Below, one piece after another: positions 49,514 to 58,239 of a stretch of DNA of 64,000 nucleotides. This DNA is from an uncultured Schlesneria sp. (GTDB lineage Bacteria > Planctomycetota > Planctomycetia > Planctomycetales > Planctomycetaceae), in assembly GCA_903840265.1 (NCBI GenBank), contig CAIMFH010000180.1:50422-114421 (forward strand), read 5' to 3'. How positions within the stretch are numbered: the first letter of the stretch is position 1; each line of letters opens with the position of its first letter. The position numbers and the translations under genes are program-made. Below the pieces are notes generated by a model. The model was not told the origin of the DNA and did no database searches. It worked only from the letters and a program-made list of their open reading frames with translations.

Positions 49514-50833
49514 CTACTGGGTTCGGCCAGTGAGTTGCTCGTACAGCTTGGCGGCTTCCGGGTGTTCTGCTTTCAGCGACTTCAGATCATCCGCTGAAAA
49601 CTCTTGTGCGACTTCTTTGTCGTCGACCATTTTGATGAGCTTGACGCGGATCTTCATGCCATCGGTTTCGGTGATCTCAATTTTGCGGCCATCCAGTTCG
49701 GCTCGAATCGTCCGAGCGCCATCGGTCTGGGTCGGCATCGGGGTCGGATTGAACTCGGGCCGAAAACCCGGAACAGGTCTGGGGAGTTGGACCGGACGTG
49801 GAGCACCAAGACCACCACCAATTTGCATTTGAACCCCACCGCCAAACACAGGATTGCGCTGGCCAACGTATTTCTCATAAAGTTTGGCGGCGTCGGGATG
49901 CTTCTTCTTCAGGTCGTCCAGATCATCGGCTTTGAATTGGTCAGTTTTTGATTTGCCATCCACCGGCCTGGTGTGTTTCAGCTCGATATCTTTGCCGTTG
50001 GTATCGGTGATCTCGACCTTTTCATCGCCAGTGACTGCTTGAATGTGCCGCTTGTCGTTGTTCAGGCTGACCTGAATCGACTGTACTCCCGGACCACCGA
50101 TTCGTTGACCATTGATTTGGATTCCACCGCCGATGTTCGCGGGCCGTTGTTGTAGCTGCTGCCGTTGTTGTTGCTTCTGATAAGCCTGATGAGCGTCCGG
50201 GAACTTTTCTTCCAGTTCCTTTTCCGACGCCGCGGCAATCGGCGTCACTTTGTCTTTGCCGTCGACTTTTTCGTTCACCGAACCCGAGAACGATCCATCT
50301 GCGGCGCGACGAAGCTGTATCGTGCGACCGTTTTCCGTTACCGCCAGATTGTCAACGTTCCCGCCTACCGGACGCGCCGCTTGAGCCGCCCTTTTTAGCA
50401 GAGCCTCACGCTGACGAAGCACTTCTTTCATTCGCAAAGTCGTGCGGGCTCGAAGACCGACGACCTTAATATCCGACTCCGACAATTTCTGGAGCGACTC
50501 TTGTGCCGCCTTCGCCGTTTCCTGGTCTTCAGAAACCAAGAGGCGTCCTAAAACGTCGAAGCAGCGAGTGACCACTGCCGCGTCATCGACCTCGGCGGCC
50601 TTGGCGAGAGGTGCGACGGCGGGTTGGCCGATCTTCAGCAGCTTTTCGGCCTGCTCACGGTGGTCGGCCTGCTCACGGTGGTCGCCCTGCTCGGTGATCT
50701 GCTCGACCAACGAGTCGATTTCGGAGGTTTGAACGTCCGCTGGCTCTGACTCGTCAGCGTTCGCAGCCACCATCCACGCGATCGTCATCATGATCGTCAA
50801 CAGTGGGGTGAGTTGTCGGAGCATTCCGTTCAT
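49514..50833 (-). CDS. Exported protein with HEAT-like region and three C-terminal repeats, 439 aa
   Basis: No function is recognised. A signal peptide ends near ANADE (residue 26). An 18-bp tandem repeat gives EQGDHREQADHREQA. Residues about 45-130 look like HEAT/ARM helices (KIGQPAVAPLAKAAEVDDAAVV). The rest has three repeats of about 70 residues with GRTIQLRR/DEKVEITD/GRKIEITE, then an acidic D.L..L...P.A.KLYE ending. Copies 2 and 3 are close: LKKKHPDAAKLYEKYVG and LKAEHPEAAKLYEQLTG. A Gln-rich linker precedes copy 2. GAGGCC precedes the ATG at 50833. It is divergent from the Gfo/Idh/MocA gene. Confidence 0.72.
   Translation of the reverse strand: MNGMLRQLTPLLTIMMTIAWMVAANADESEPADVQTSEIDSLVEQITEQGDHREQADHREQAEKLLKIGQPAVAPLAKAAEVDDAAVVTRCFDVLGRLLVSEDQETAKAAQESLQKLSESDIKVVGLRARTTLRMKEVLRQREALLKRAAQAARPVGGNVDNLAVTENGRTIQLRRAADGSFSGSVNEKVDGKDKVTPIAAASEKELEEKFPDAHQAYQKQQQRQQLQQRPANIGGGIQINGQRIGGPGVQSIQVSLNNDKRHIQAVTGDEKVEITDTNGKDIELKHTRPVDGKSKTDQFKADDLDDLKKKHPDAAKLYEKYVGQRNPVFGGGVQMQIGGGLGAPRPVQLPRPVPGFRPEFNPTPMPTQTDGARTIRAELDGRKIEITETDGMKIRVKLIKMVDDKEVAQEFSADDLKSLKAEHPEAAKLYEQLTGRTQ
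50648..50683 (-). repeat. 18-bp in-frame tandem duplication
   Basis: Two copies of GGCCTGCTCACGGTGGTC in a row (50648-50665, 50666-50683), followed by a weaker third. They encode DHREQA twice in the HEAT-like protein and suggest replication slippage. Confidence 0.75.
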
Positions 50834-51099
50834 AATCGGCCTCGGTTTCCAATGACTGGCAAAATCTCGGATTCGCGGACACTTCCCGCCGATCCGACGA
50901 TTGAAGTCTAACGTCCGTGCCGCGATCCGGCGACGTCACTTTACCGAAGGAGCCAGTGAGGAGGAGCTCTGAGGGGACGATTATCTGGTTGGAAACAGCC
51001 CACTCGTTTACGGCTTTGTTGCTGGTCGGTACAGTAATTTGCCAACGGCAGTCCTGCCACGGTCTGCGCGACCGAAGACATCAACCTGGAGCACAACCC

Positions 51100-52503
51100 A
51101 TGACTCAGCAGTCCAATCGTCGCGATTTCATGAAGGCTTCGACCGCCGCTCTGGCCGGCGCGACCATGCCGTATTGGTTCACGGCGGAAAGCAATCGCGC
51201 GTTAGGGTTTCAAAGCGTGAATGATCGGCCGATCCTGGGCTGTATCGGCACCGGTGATCGCTGGGATGCCGTCGGGCCGAATGCTCTGCATTTGTCGGAT
51301 TGCGTCGCCGTCTGCGATGTCGACAGCGACCACGTGGACAAGGCGCACAAACGAGTCACCGATGCCCAGAAATCGCAGTCGCGCGAAGTCGCCAAGTACG
51401 AAGACTATCGCAAACTGCTCGATCGCAAAGACATCGATGTCATCACGATCGTGACTCCCGATCACTGGCACTCCAAGATCGCGATTGACGCGATGCGAGC
51501 GGGCAAAGATGTCTACTGCGAAAAGCCGCTGACACTGACGATCCAGGAAGGGAAGCAAATCATCAAGGTCTTGAACGAGACCAAGCGAGTCTTCCAGGTC
51601 GGTACTCAGCAGCGATCGGAAATGAACGCCGGTCCGATCAAGAATCAGTTCCTGAAGGCGGTCGCGATTGCTCGTAGCGGACGGTTGGGAAAGATCACTC
51701 GGGTGCAGTGTGCGATCGGCGGGGCTCCGACTAGCGATGAGATTCCGGTCGCCGAAGTCCCCAAGAACCTGAATTGGGACATGTGGCTTGGACAGGCCCC
51801 GATGACGGATTACCTGCAAGGGAAGTTCGGCAACAACAAGAAATACCCCGAAGCGCGGACTCACTACGAATTCCGCTGGTGGTACGAGTACTCGGGCGGC
51901 AAGATGACCGACTGGGGTGCTCATCACGTCGATATCGCGATGTGGGCCTTGGGCATGGACAACAGCGGCCCGATTTCGGTCGAAGGGACCGCCAAGCATC
52001 CTGTCCCCTACGACAACGGGATGCCGACCGTTTCCAATCGGTATAACGCCGCGACCTCGTTCCATGTCACCGCCAAGTTCCAGGACGGAGCCGAACTGAT
52101 TATTCGGGATGACACGGACAACGGCGTGCTGATCGAAGGAACCGAAGGTCGTATTTTCGTCAGCCGTGGATCTTTGAAGGGGGCACCCGTCGAAGAATTG
52201 GCCAACAACCCATTGCCCGAAGATCTTTTGAAGAAACTGTACAACGGCAAGGAGCCCAAGGGGGGCGGGAACGCTCACATGGAGAACTTCTTCAACTGCG
52301 TGAAGGATCGGGGACTGCCGGTGAGCGACGTTTATTCGCACCACCGTGCAATGACGACCTGCCATCTGGCAAATATTGCCATTCGCCTGGGTCGAAAAAT
52401 TGAATGGAACCCAGAGACCGAATTGATTGTCAATGATAAAGACGCCGCTCACTGGATCGGTCGAGAGCAGCGGAAGGGCTATGAGATTGATGTGAGCGTG
52501 TGA
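51100..52503 (+). CDS. Tat-exported Gfo/Idh/MocA-family oxidoreductase
   Basis: A 467-aa NAD(P)-dependent oxidoreductase. The N-terminus carries NRRDFMKAS, a twin-arginine leader typical of planctomycete members. The Rossmann fold follows with [12 protein letters not shown]. The EKP motif is in [10 protein letters not shown], and the active-site helix [15 protein letters not shown] contains the catalytic His. The C-terminal domain has the beta-sheet and RGSLKGAP. Such enzymes act on sugars or inositols; substrate unknown. Start at 51100 is given by GGAG and the Tat leader. The frame opens at 50917 but upstream residues are not homologous. It is divergent from the repeat protein. Confidence 0.9.
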   Translation: MTQQSNRRDFMKASTAALAGATMPYWFTAESNRALGFQSVNDRPILGCIGTGDRWDAVGPNALHLSDCVAVCDVDSDHVDKAHKRVTDAQKSQSREVAKYEDYRKLLDRKDIDVITIVTPDHWHSKIAIDAMRAGKDVYCEKPLTLTIQEGKQIIKVLNETKRVFQVGTQQRSEMNAGPIKNQFLKAVAIARSGRLGKITRVQCAIGGAPTSDEIPVAEVPKNLNWDMWLGQAPMTDYLQGKFGNNKKYPEARTHYEFRWWYEYSGGKMTDWGAHHVDIAMWALGMDNSGPISVEGTAKHPVPYDNGMPTVSNRYNAATSFHVTAKFQDGAELIIRDDTDNGVLIEGTEGRIFVSRGSLKGAPVEELANNPLPEDLLKKLYNGKEPKGGGNAHMENFFNCVKDRGLPVSDVYSHHRAMTTCHLANIAIRLGRKIEWNPETELIVNDKDAAHWIGREQRKGYEIDVSV

Positions 52504-52539
52504 GGATTGGATGACCGCGACTAGGCTGCGAAATCGTCT

Positions 52540-52625
52540 TTGGGAGGGCGAGGCTCGTGCCGAGCCGCGCATGTTATTGTGAGTCCATCGACAATCACGG
52601 CTCGGCACGAGCCTCGCCCTCCCAA
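52540..52625. repeat. Perfect 28-bp inverted repeat with 30-base loop
   Basis: Arms at 52540-52567 and 52598-52625 are exact complements, starting TTGGGAGGGCGAGGCTCGTG. It lies downstream of the oxidoreductase. The sequence resembles the AGGGCGAGGCTCGTGCCGAGC family often seen in planctomycete intergenic DNA. Such long perfect arms suggest a MITE-like or REP-like element. Confidence 0.8.
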
Positions 52626-52634
52626 TTGTTGAAG

Positions 52635-52670
52635 ACACGGCCATGTCGCAGACTCCATAACCGTGGCACC
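52635..52670. repeat. Dispersed repeat, copy 2 of the 20.2-kb element
   Basis: 52650-52670 matches 20241-20261 with one mismatch. CACGG...CCGTG and ATG...CAT arms in 52636-52665 form a smaller hairpin of their own. No long left arm as in copy 1. Confidence 0.55.
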
Positions 52671-52712
52671 CTGACACCGGTCGAAGCCAATAGTAGTTAG
52701 TTTTCCGAAACC

Positions 52713-52738
52713 AGCCCGGTGTGGTGACATGCCGGGCT
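52713..52738 (+). promoter_or_regulatory. Hairpin in the trpE leader, possible attenuator
   Basis: AGCCCGG (52713-52719) pairs with CCGGGCT (52732-52738) across a 12-base loop, followed by TTTGTT. It ends 29 bases before the trpE start. No short Trp-rich leader peptide was found, so regulation by attenuation is only a possibility; it could also end upstream transcription. Confidence 0.4.
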
Positions 52739-52767
52739 TTGTTACTCGAAAGAGCATTAACGACGAT

Positions 52768-54258
52768 ATGACTGCACATTTTCCCGATTTTATGACGTTT
52801 GAATCGCTGGCCAAAGGGGTCGACCTGGTCCCCGTTTATCGACGAATGGTCAGCGACACCCTGACGCCCGTCAGTGCTTACTGCCGGTTGCAGGGGGGCG
52901 AGAACTCTTTCCTGTTCGAGAGCGTCGTCGGTGGCGAGCGTATCGGGCGATACAGTTTTCTGGGTGCCGGACCGATCATGCAGGTCGACGCCTACGAACA
53001 CACTGTCACAGTCACTCGGGACGGAAAGGCAGAACAGCACATTGTCGATGACCCGCTCCAGTACTTGCATGACCTGCTGGGGAGCTACCGAGCACCGCAC
53101 GTCACTGGACTGCCTCGGTTTTGCGGCGGGGCCGTGGGCTACGCCGGGTACGACACGGTCCGCTACACCGAGAACCTGCCCAATCCGCCGCGAGATGATC
53201 GCCGACTGCCGGACCTGTCGTTCGCCTTCTACGATCGAATGGTCGTGTTCGACCATATCCAGAAGACGATCCTGGTCGTCGCGTTCGCAGATGTTCGGCA
53301 GGGGAATCTTGAGGCTGCCTATGAAACGGCGTGCAGTCGCGTGGATGAGGTCTGTCACCAACTGTCGCAACCGACCGACAATCTGGAGTTCGTTGACATC
53401 TCGCTGAGTGGTGATCCACAACTGCCATTCCGGTCGAATATGACTCGCGACGAGTACGAGACTGCAGTCGAAAAGTGCAAAGAGTACATTCGCGCAGGCG
53501 ACATCTTTCAAGTCGTGCTCAGCCAGCGCTTGGAACTGGATACCAAAGCGAATCCGACCGATATCTATCGTGCGTTGCGAGTGGTGAACCCCAGTCCGTA
53601 TATGTTCCTCGTCCGCACACCGGCGGTGACGCTGATTGGCAGTTCGCCCGAGATCATGGTCCGAGTCGATGAAGGGATGACGACGATCCGGCCACTGGCG
53701 GGGACTCGCCGTCGCGGCAAGACCGAAGCTGAAGATCTGGCTCTGGAAAAAGAACTGCTCGCCGACGAAAAGGAAATTGCGGAACACGTGATGCTGGTCG
53801 ACCTGGCTCGCAACGACGTCGGTCGGGTTGCCGAATACGGTTCGGTCGCGGTGACCAAGCAATTCGTTGTCGAACGCTATAGCCACGTGATGCATATCAG
53901 TTCGGAAGTCGTCGGACGACTGGCAAGCGACAAAACGTCGCTCGACGCTCTTCGTGCGGGGCTTCCAGCCGGGACATTGTCGGGGGCTCCTAAAGTTCGC
54001 GCGATGGAAATCATCGACGAATTCGAACCTCATCGTCGCGGCCCCTACGGCGGTGCTGTCGGCTACATCGACTTCACCGGCCACATGGACACGTGTATCG
54101 CCCTCCGAACGATCGTGATGACGGGTCGAACGGCCTATCTGCAAGCGGGAGCAGGGATCGTGGCTGATAGCGTTCCCGCCAGTGAATACGAAGAGACATT
54201 GAACAAAGCACGAGGTTTGCTGAAGGCGATCGAGGTGGCTGAAACGCAGTTGTCGTAG
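52768..54258 (+). CDS. trpE: Anthranilate synthase component I
   Basis: A 496-aa chorismate-utilising enzyme. The N-terminal half has [15 protein letters not shown] and [14 protein letters not shown]. The catalytic half has [84 protein letters not shown], and ends [16 protein letters not shown]. These form the chorismate/Mg site, and the feedback site residues near the N-terminus look intact. It makes anthranilate from chorismate with a glutaminase partner (TrpG), which is not in this window. ATG at 52768 was chosen over the open frame at 52729. No trp genes follow directly. Confidence 0.94.
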   Translation: MTAHFPDFMTFESLAKGVDLVPVYRRMVSDTLTPVSAYCRLQGGENSFLFESVVGGERIGRYSFLGAGPIMQVDAYEHTVTVTRDGKAEQHIVDDPLQYLHDLLGSYRAPHVTGLPRFCGGAVGYAGYDTVRYTENLPNPPRDDRRLPDLSFAFYDRMVVFDHIQKTILVVAFADVRQGNLEAAYETACSRVDEVCHQLSQPTDNLEFVDISLSGDPQLPFRSNMTRDEYETAVEKCKEYIRAGDIFQVVLSQRLELDTKANPTDIYRALRVVNPSPYMFLVRTPAVTLIGSSPEIMVRVDEGMTTIRPLAGTRRRGKTEAEDLALEKELLADEKEIAEHVMLVDLARNDVGRVAEYGSVAVTKQFVVERYSHVMHISSEVVGRLASDKTSLDALRAGLPAGTLSGAPKVRAMEIIDEFEPHRRGPYGGAVGYIDFTGHMDTCIALRTIVMTGRTAYLQAGAGIVADSVPASEYEETLNKARGLLKAIEVAETQLS

Positions 54259-54277
54259 CATTCGAGTCGGAGGATCG

Positions 54278-54856
54278 ATGGCATCAGCCGAGCATCTGCC
54301 TGCATTCGTAAATCCAATCGCCGGACCGCCAATTTATCGGCGGGAAGACTATGTGGGATCAGTTCGCCACCTGTTGATCTTTGTTATCGATGGGGCGGTG
54401 ATTCTGTTCTTTCTGATGCCTTTAACCATGATGTTTGCGATCCTTGCAGGTTCCGTGACTGGCACGACGACTCTCTTCATTCCATGGCTTCCATTGCTAT
54501 GCATCTGGGCTTATCTGGCGGTATTGAAACCGTCACGGTATCGCTCGCTCGGCTATTGGGCCGCTGACACCAGGATCGTGACAATCCATGGCAAGAAGCC
54601 GTCTCCCTTTCGCATGACACTTCGCCTGTTGTGGGCCCCCTTCTGGTGGAACGGCTTTCTGGGATTCATCATCGACCTCTTCTGGACATCGACAAACCGC
54701 GAGCGCCAAATGCTGCGCGACTTGCTGGCCGAGACGCGTTTGATCCGAAGCAAGGCCAAACCGATCGACATCGGCTCAACGACCTACGTGATGATGACTT
54801 GCCTGAGTATCGCGGTCATGTACACGGAAATTCGAGAAAGAAGTGAGTCGAACTGA
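54278..54856 (+). CDS. RDD-family membrane protein
   Basis: A 192-aa protein with three or four hydrophobic segments. RHLLIFVIDGAVILFF resembles the first helix of RDD proteins and YRSLGYWAADTRIV is the typical loop before the third; the long basic C-terminal helix is also usual. RDD proteins have been linked to ion or small-solute transport, but the function here is unknown. GGAGG lies 6 bases before the ATG. It starts 19 bp after trpE and lies at the head of a run with the NPY-motif, methyltransferase, GT2 and kinase-like genes. Confidence 0.75.
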   Translation: MASAEHLPAFVNPIAGPPIYRREDYVGSVRHLLIFVIDGAVILFFLMPLTMMFAILAGSVTGTTTLFIPWLPLLCIWAYLAVLKPSRYRSLGYWAADTRIVTIHGKKPSPFRMTLRLLWAPFWWNGFLGFIIDLFWTSTNRERQMLRDLLAETRLIRSKAKPIDIGSTTYVMMTCLSIAVMYTEIRERSESN

Positions 54857-54868
54857 ATAGGGGGCAGA

Positions 54869-55342
54869 TTGGTTTCCCTGACTGATGAATCGGAACAGGG
54901 GATGACACCCACGGACGAGGTGGATGCAAATCCCTACTCCGCTCCGCAAGCGAACTGCTTACACGAAGAAGACCCCGCTGTGGTGCTGCGTCGCGCAGTG
55001 CTGATCTTCCGTCGCATGGGTTGGGGCGGAGTCCTGCTTTTCGGGACAGTCAGCACGGCCAATTTCGCAATGAATCTGTCGTTCACCAATCCCGATTTTC
55101 TGGTGCCGATGATTATTCTGGGTGTCTACACATTTTTCTTCTGGTCGATGTTGAGGACGGCGACCACGCTGGAAAAGGACTTCGGCCGCGCCTATCGGCT
55201 CGCGCGCTTGACTGCGATCATCGCCGGTGCATTCTTCTTTCCGTTCTTGACGTTGCCCTGCTATTTCGCCATTCGCCATATGGAGGAATATCGGCGGGGC
55301 TCGCGGGTCGAAAATTACGTGGGCGCGCCCGGTGCTTTATGA
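54869..55342 (+). CDS. NPY-motif membrane protein, 157 aa
   Basis: DANPYSAP near residue 20 is a short motif common in planctomycete membrane proteins of unknown function. Two to three hydrophobic segments follow (about 49-65, 73-92 and 117-130) and the C-terminus is basic. The TTG at 54869 is preceded by GGGGG; an ATG at 54902 is a weaker alternative. Its stop overlaps the methyltransferase ATG as ATGA, a sign of translational coupling. Confidence 0.68.
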   Translation: MVSLTDESEQGMTPTDEVDANPYSAPQANCLHEEDPAVVLRRAVLIFRRMGWGGVLLFGTVSTANFAMNLSFTNPDFLVPMIILGVYTFFFWSMLRTATTLEKDFGRAYRLARLTAIIAGAFFFPFLTLPCYFAIRHMEEYRRGSRVENYVGAPGAL

Positions 55343-56031
55343 GACTTCTCTCAAACTCAAGGCGTAGATGGCCTCAATCGTGGATCGACCGGACTATGAG
55401 TGACCGCGCGAGGCAGTTGACTCGTCGATTGGAACCTTGGATTCCCGCGAGAAGTCACGTTGCCGATATCGGGTCGGGAACGGGGCACAATGCCGAGTGC
55501 TGGCGATGCCAACTTGACGCGAGCGTTGATGAATTTGACGTGGCTGATTTGCATTGGGTCGGCGATGGGCCAATGATCTTTGACGGACGCACGTTGGCTG
55601 TTTCCGATGCGAACTATTCCGTTGTCACACTTCTGTTTGTCCTGCAATATGCGTCGGATCCGAAGGGATTGCTACATGAAGCTCGGCGAGTTTCTGCGGG
55701 TCGAGTGATCCTGATTCAGTCGACCTATCGAGGGATCTGGGGATACTTCTGGTTGAGGGTTCGTGAATCCGTCTGGGGACCGCTCGCGTATGGGGTCGCT
55801 CGCATCGCTGGCATCGTGAAGGGTCCATCGTGCTCCCTGAAGTCTCGAACGCTGTTTACTCGCGAACAACTGGCAGACCTCGTTCGACAGACGGGCCTGA
55901 CGGTGATTCAGTTCGAACAGGAGAGTTGGCCGGGGATGTCGATCAGCCGCGATCTGTATGTGCTCGAGTGTGCAGTGAGGCCATCGACCTCTCCATCATC
56001 ATCCCCGCTCGCAATGAAGAGCGATGGCTAG
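55339..56031 (+). CDS. Class I SAM-dependent methyltransferase
   Basis: A 230-aa protein with motif I VADIGSGTGHN near residue 43, an acidic loop (DVADLHWVGD) and SVVTLLFVLQY after it. RRVSAGRVILIQST is the later strand-turn motif of this fold. This suggests a small-molecule or glycan methyltransferase. It starts at the ATGA overlap with the NPY-motif gene. Its last 64 bp may overlap the start of the GT2 gene. No substrate can be predicted. Confidence 0.82.
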   Translation: MRLLSNSRRRWPQSWIDRTMSDRARQLTRRLEPWIPARSHVADIGSGTGHNAECWRCQLDASVDEFDVADLHWVGDGPMIFDGRTLAVSDANYSVVTLLFVLQYASDPKGLLHEARRVSAGRVILIQSTYRGIWGYFWLRVRESVWGPLAYGVARIAGIVKGPSCSLKSRTLFTREQLADLVRQTGLTVIQFEQESWPGMSISRDLYVLECAVRPSTSPSSSPLAMKSDG

Positions 56032-56705
56032 GTGCAACGTTGGCGTCTGCTTTCACGGCCGTTGATCTGGCGGCTACTCAACAGATCTCGGCTGAGATTA
56101 TTGTCGTTGACAACAATAGTCTTGACGCGACGTGGGGGTTGTTGCAGGGATTCCGTGATCAGGGCCGCGTTCGGGCGGTTTGGTCAGGCGAAACGGGTGC
56201 GGCAAGGGCTCGCAATTGCGGACGCCGACAGGCAAGTGGTCGAATCCTGGTGTTTGTCGATGCGGACACGCATCTTCCTGCGGACGGCCTGATCCGAATC
56301 AAGGATTGGTGTGACCGTCAGGGGAAGGAAGCGGGGATTACTCGGCTGGCAGGACTCGAGGGGGGTTGGCGGGCCTTTGTGTGGTGGACCTTCTGGGAAC
56401 ATGTCCGTCGCTTGCCGCTGGCTCATGCCAAAGCGATGCCCGCGCTGATGTTTTGCACCGCGAAGGTCTTCGATGAGTTCGGACCGTTTGATGAAAAGGT
56501 TGCGATCGGCGAGGAATGGCCGATCCTGGCCAGCCTTTATCGGCAGCGACGCCAGCGATTTGTTTATGATCGTTCGCTGACAGGACTGACATCGAGTCGC
56601 CGCATGGAGCTGCAATCGTTTGGATACTCGCGGACGTTCTTCAAGTACGCCTGGGCCATCCTGCACAAGCCGGGCCGCATTAAGTACACCGATCGTATCC
56701 GATAA
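55968..56705 (+). CDS. Glycosyltransferase family 2
   Basis: A 245-aa protein from a GTG start. SIIIPARNEERWL starts near residue 10, IIVVDNNSLDAT follows and LVFVDADTHLP carries the DxD metal site. FDEKVAIGEEWPI is the acceptor-side motif. No membrane segment. The open frame extends to 55830, but no ATG occurs inside the methyltransferase overlap. GTG at 55968 keeps the overlap to 64 bp and gives the usual N-terminus, but other starts are possible. It probably adds a sugar to the same glycan that the neighbouring methyltransferase and kinase modify. Confidence 0.82.
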   Translation: MCSEAIDLSIIIPARNEERWLGATLASAFTAVDLAATQQISAEIIVVDNNSLDATWGLLQGFRDQGRVRAVWSGETGAARARNCGRRQASGRILVFVDADTHLPADGLIRIKDWCDRQGKEAGITRLAGLEGGWRAFVWWTFWEHVRRLPLAHAKAMPALMFCTAKVFDEFGPFDEKVAIGEEWPILASLYRQRRQRFVYDRSLTGLTSSRRMELQSFGYSRTFFKYAWAILHKPGRIKYTDRIR

Positions 56706-56724
56706 CCGAGTGCGAGGTCGCAAG

Positions 56725-57501
56725 ATGATCGATCGCGTCAGACTGTTCGTCGCCCGACGACTGGCGGCGGTTCGATTGCATCTCTGGACCGAATCGAGCG
56801 ACGGCGTCCGCACGAAGTATCGCAAGTGGGGGGCGGATGTCTCGATTGTGGTCGGGAATCAATATCTAAGAATTCCGGGGGCGTTATCTGAATGCTTACG
56901 ATGCGGTGAGTGGATCGAATGGGAAGTCGCAATCGGCCAGATTTTGGGCCGCGACGTTCAACCGCTGCCAGAACGGCGCGGAGTCGCATTGCCTTTTATG
57001 AGCGGTGAGTCGCTTGCGGACTTACTGAAATCGACCGTTTGCTGGGACCAAAAACGGCAGGGGCTGTTTCTCGCGGGAAAGGCATTAAGAGACTTCCATC
57101 AGCGAAAGGTGACCGCCTGTGGCATCGAGAACTGGTCCTTAAGCCACGGTGACGCGACCAGTAGCAATGTGATTGTTGATTGTCGCGAAGGATGCGCGAA
57201 TTGGATCGATTTCGACATGCGGCATCAAACCGAGCTTCCGGCGTTGGCTCGCCAGGCAGACGACTTGCGAGTATTGATCTGGTCCAGCGCCGCTTTGGTG
57301 GAGAAATCGGTCTACGACGACACCATCGCGACGATCTGCGACGGCTATGCTGACACAGAGGTCATTGACGAGATGCGACAATTGACGCAGCGCACACGAC
57401 TGCCGGCAGTCTTTCAGCTCGCTCAGGCTCCGCTCAGCACCGCCGAGTTTGGACATCTGCGAGCCATGATGATGGCGCTGAAACCTAAGCCTGCTGATTG
57501 A
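56725..57501 (+). CDS. Kinase-like protein (LPS-kinase/APH-type phosphotransferase fold)
   Basis: A 258-aa protein with the kinase-like catalytic loop HGDATSSNVIV near residue 147 (HGD and the downstream Asn) and IDFDMRH as the DFG-like metal motif. Lysine and glutamate at the N-lobe are not clearly marked, so activity is unproven. The shape resembles lipopolysaccharide core kinases or aminoglycoside phosphotransferases. GAGG lies 9 bases before the ATG. With the GT2 and methyltransferase it forms a likely glycan-modifying set. Its 3' end overlaps the convergent small gene by 17 bp. Confidence 0.75.
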   Translation: MIDRVRLFVARRLAAVRLHLWTESSDGVRTKYRKWGADVSIVVGNQYLRIPGALSECLRCGEWIEWEVAIGQILGRDVQPLPERRGVALPFMSGESLADLLKSTVCWDQKRQGLFLAGKALRDFHQRKVTACGIENWSLSHGDATSSNVIVDCREGCANWIDFDMRHQTELPALARQADDLRVLIWSSAALVEKSVYDDTIATICDGYADTEVIDEMRQLTQRTRLPAVFQLAQAPLSTAEFGHLRAMMMALKPKPAD

Positions 57502-57979
57502 CCGCGCCGCCGATCGTTTGTGAGAGCATATTGACCAGATTTGCGATCGGATCTGATGACGACGTGGAATCTGTCGAAGAGGTCGACGTCGTAGCGTCGG
57601 ACGAGGAATCGGTGGAATTGGTGGTCGTGGCCGGTGGCATGCCACCTCCATGTCGATGATGCGCCCCGTGGGCCTGATGCATCCCTTTCATGTCCGTCGT
57701 CAGTTTCGAGAACGCCTGCTGTGCTCCCGAGACATTGCCGGATTGCAGGGCCGATTGAAGAGACTTCACGTCCGTTCCCAGCGTTCCGCTCGAAGAAAAC
57801 GGGCCGGTGGAGGATGTGCCTGGCAAGTTCTGCGTAAAACTAGCGAATGCGGACTGTGCATCGGCAAGATTCCCCGACTGCAACGCCTTGCCGAGGTTCA
57901 GCAGATCCTGGTTCTGCGGTTTCTGTGTGTTCGATGTCGAATAGGGGTAAGTTGAGGACGATACGCTGCCAATGGACAT
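57485..57979 (-). CDS. Small duplicated-motif protein, 164 aa
   Basis: No family is assigned. It has two copies of a helical motif: KALQSGNLADAQSAFASF near residue 31 and SALQSGNVSGAQQAFSKL near 74. A His-rich stretch (HAHGAHHRHGGG-like) and a Ser/Thr/Asp-rich tail lie between and after. No signal peptide, yet the tail suggests a flexible surface or secreted protein. AGGAGG gives a strong site before the ATG at 57979. Convergent with the kinase-like gene. Confidence 0.65.
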   Translation of the reverse strand: MSIGSVSSSTYPYSTSNTQKPQNQDLLNLGKALQSGNLADAQSAFASFTQNLPGTSSTGPFSSSGTLGTDVKSLQSALQSGNVSGAQQAFSKLTTDMKGMHQAHGAHHRHGGGMPPATTTNSTDSSSDATTSTSSTDSTSSSDPIANLVNMLSQTIGGAVNQQA

Positions 57980-58239
57980 GGAAGATTCCTCCTGAGCGAT
58001 TGCGGAAACCGAAGGCCGCCGAGCCGTTTACTTTCATTCGCCTGTCTCGAATATCGACAAGCCGAGCGGACGACTTCTTCCACCGCTGAAAGGCTGTTGA
58101 GAAGTTAATGTCCGCAACCTGAAGAGGCGGTACAGATTCGCAGGGGGCGAGAAGATAGGAAGGCGATTGCAAATTGCGAATTGCAAAATGTAAATTGAAA
58201 ATTGGAAGAGGGGGACAGGAGATGTCGCGAGGGCGACCG

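Noticed and set aside
50648..50683. Tandem repeats as a CRISPR array
   Set aside because: Only two 18-bp units without spacers, lying in a coding frame.
51202..54261. A 1019-aa minus-strand open frame
   Set aside because: It is antisense to both the oxidoreductase and trpE, crosses an intergenic gap and shows no domain. It is a shadow of high-GC codon use.
55021..55338. N-terminal extension of the methyltransferase
   Set aside because: It overlaps the NPY-motif gene in another frame; the ATG at 55339 makes an ATGA overlap and starts the domain correctly.
58166..58206. AT-rich micro-repeats (TTGCAAATTGCGAATTGC type)
   Set aside because: Too short and irregular to call a CRISPR array or an origin; noted only as simple sequence upstream of the kinase/small-protein region.
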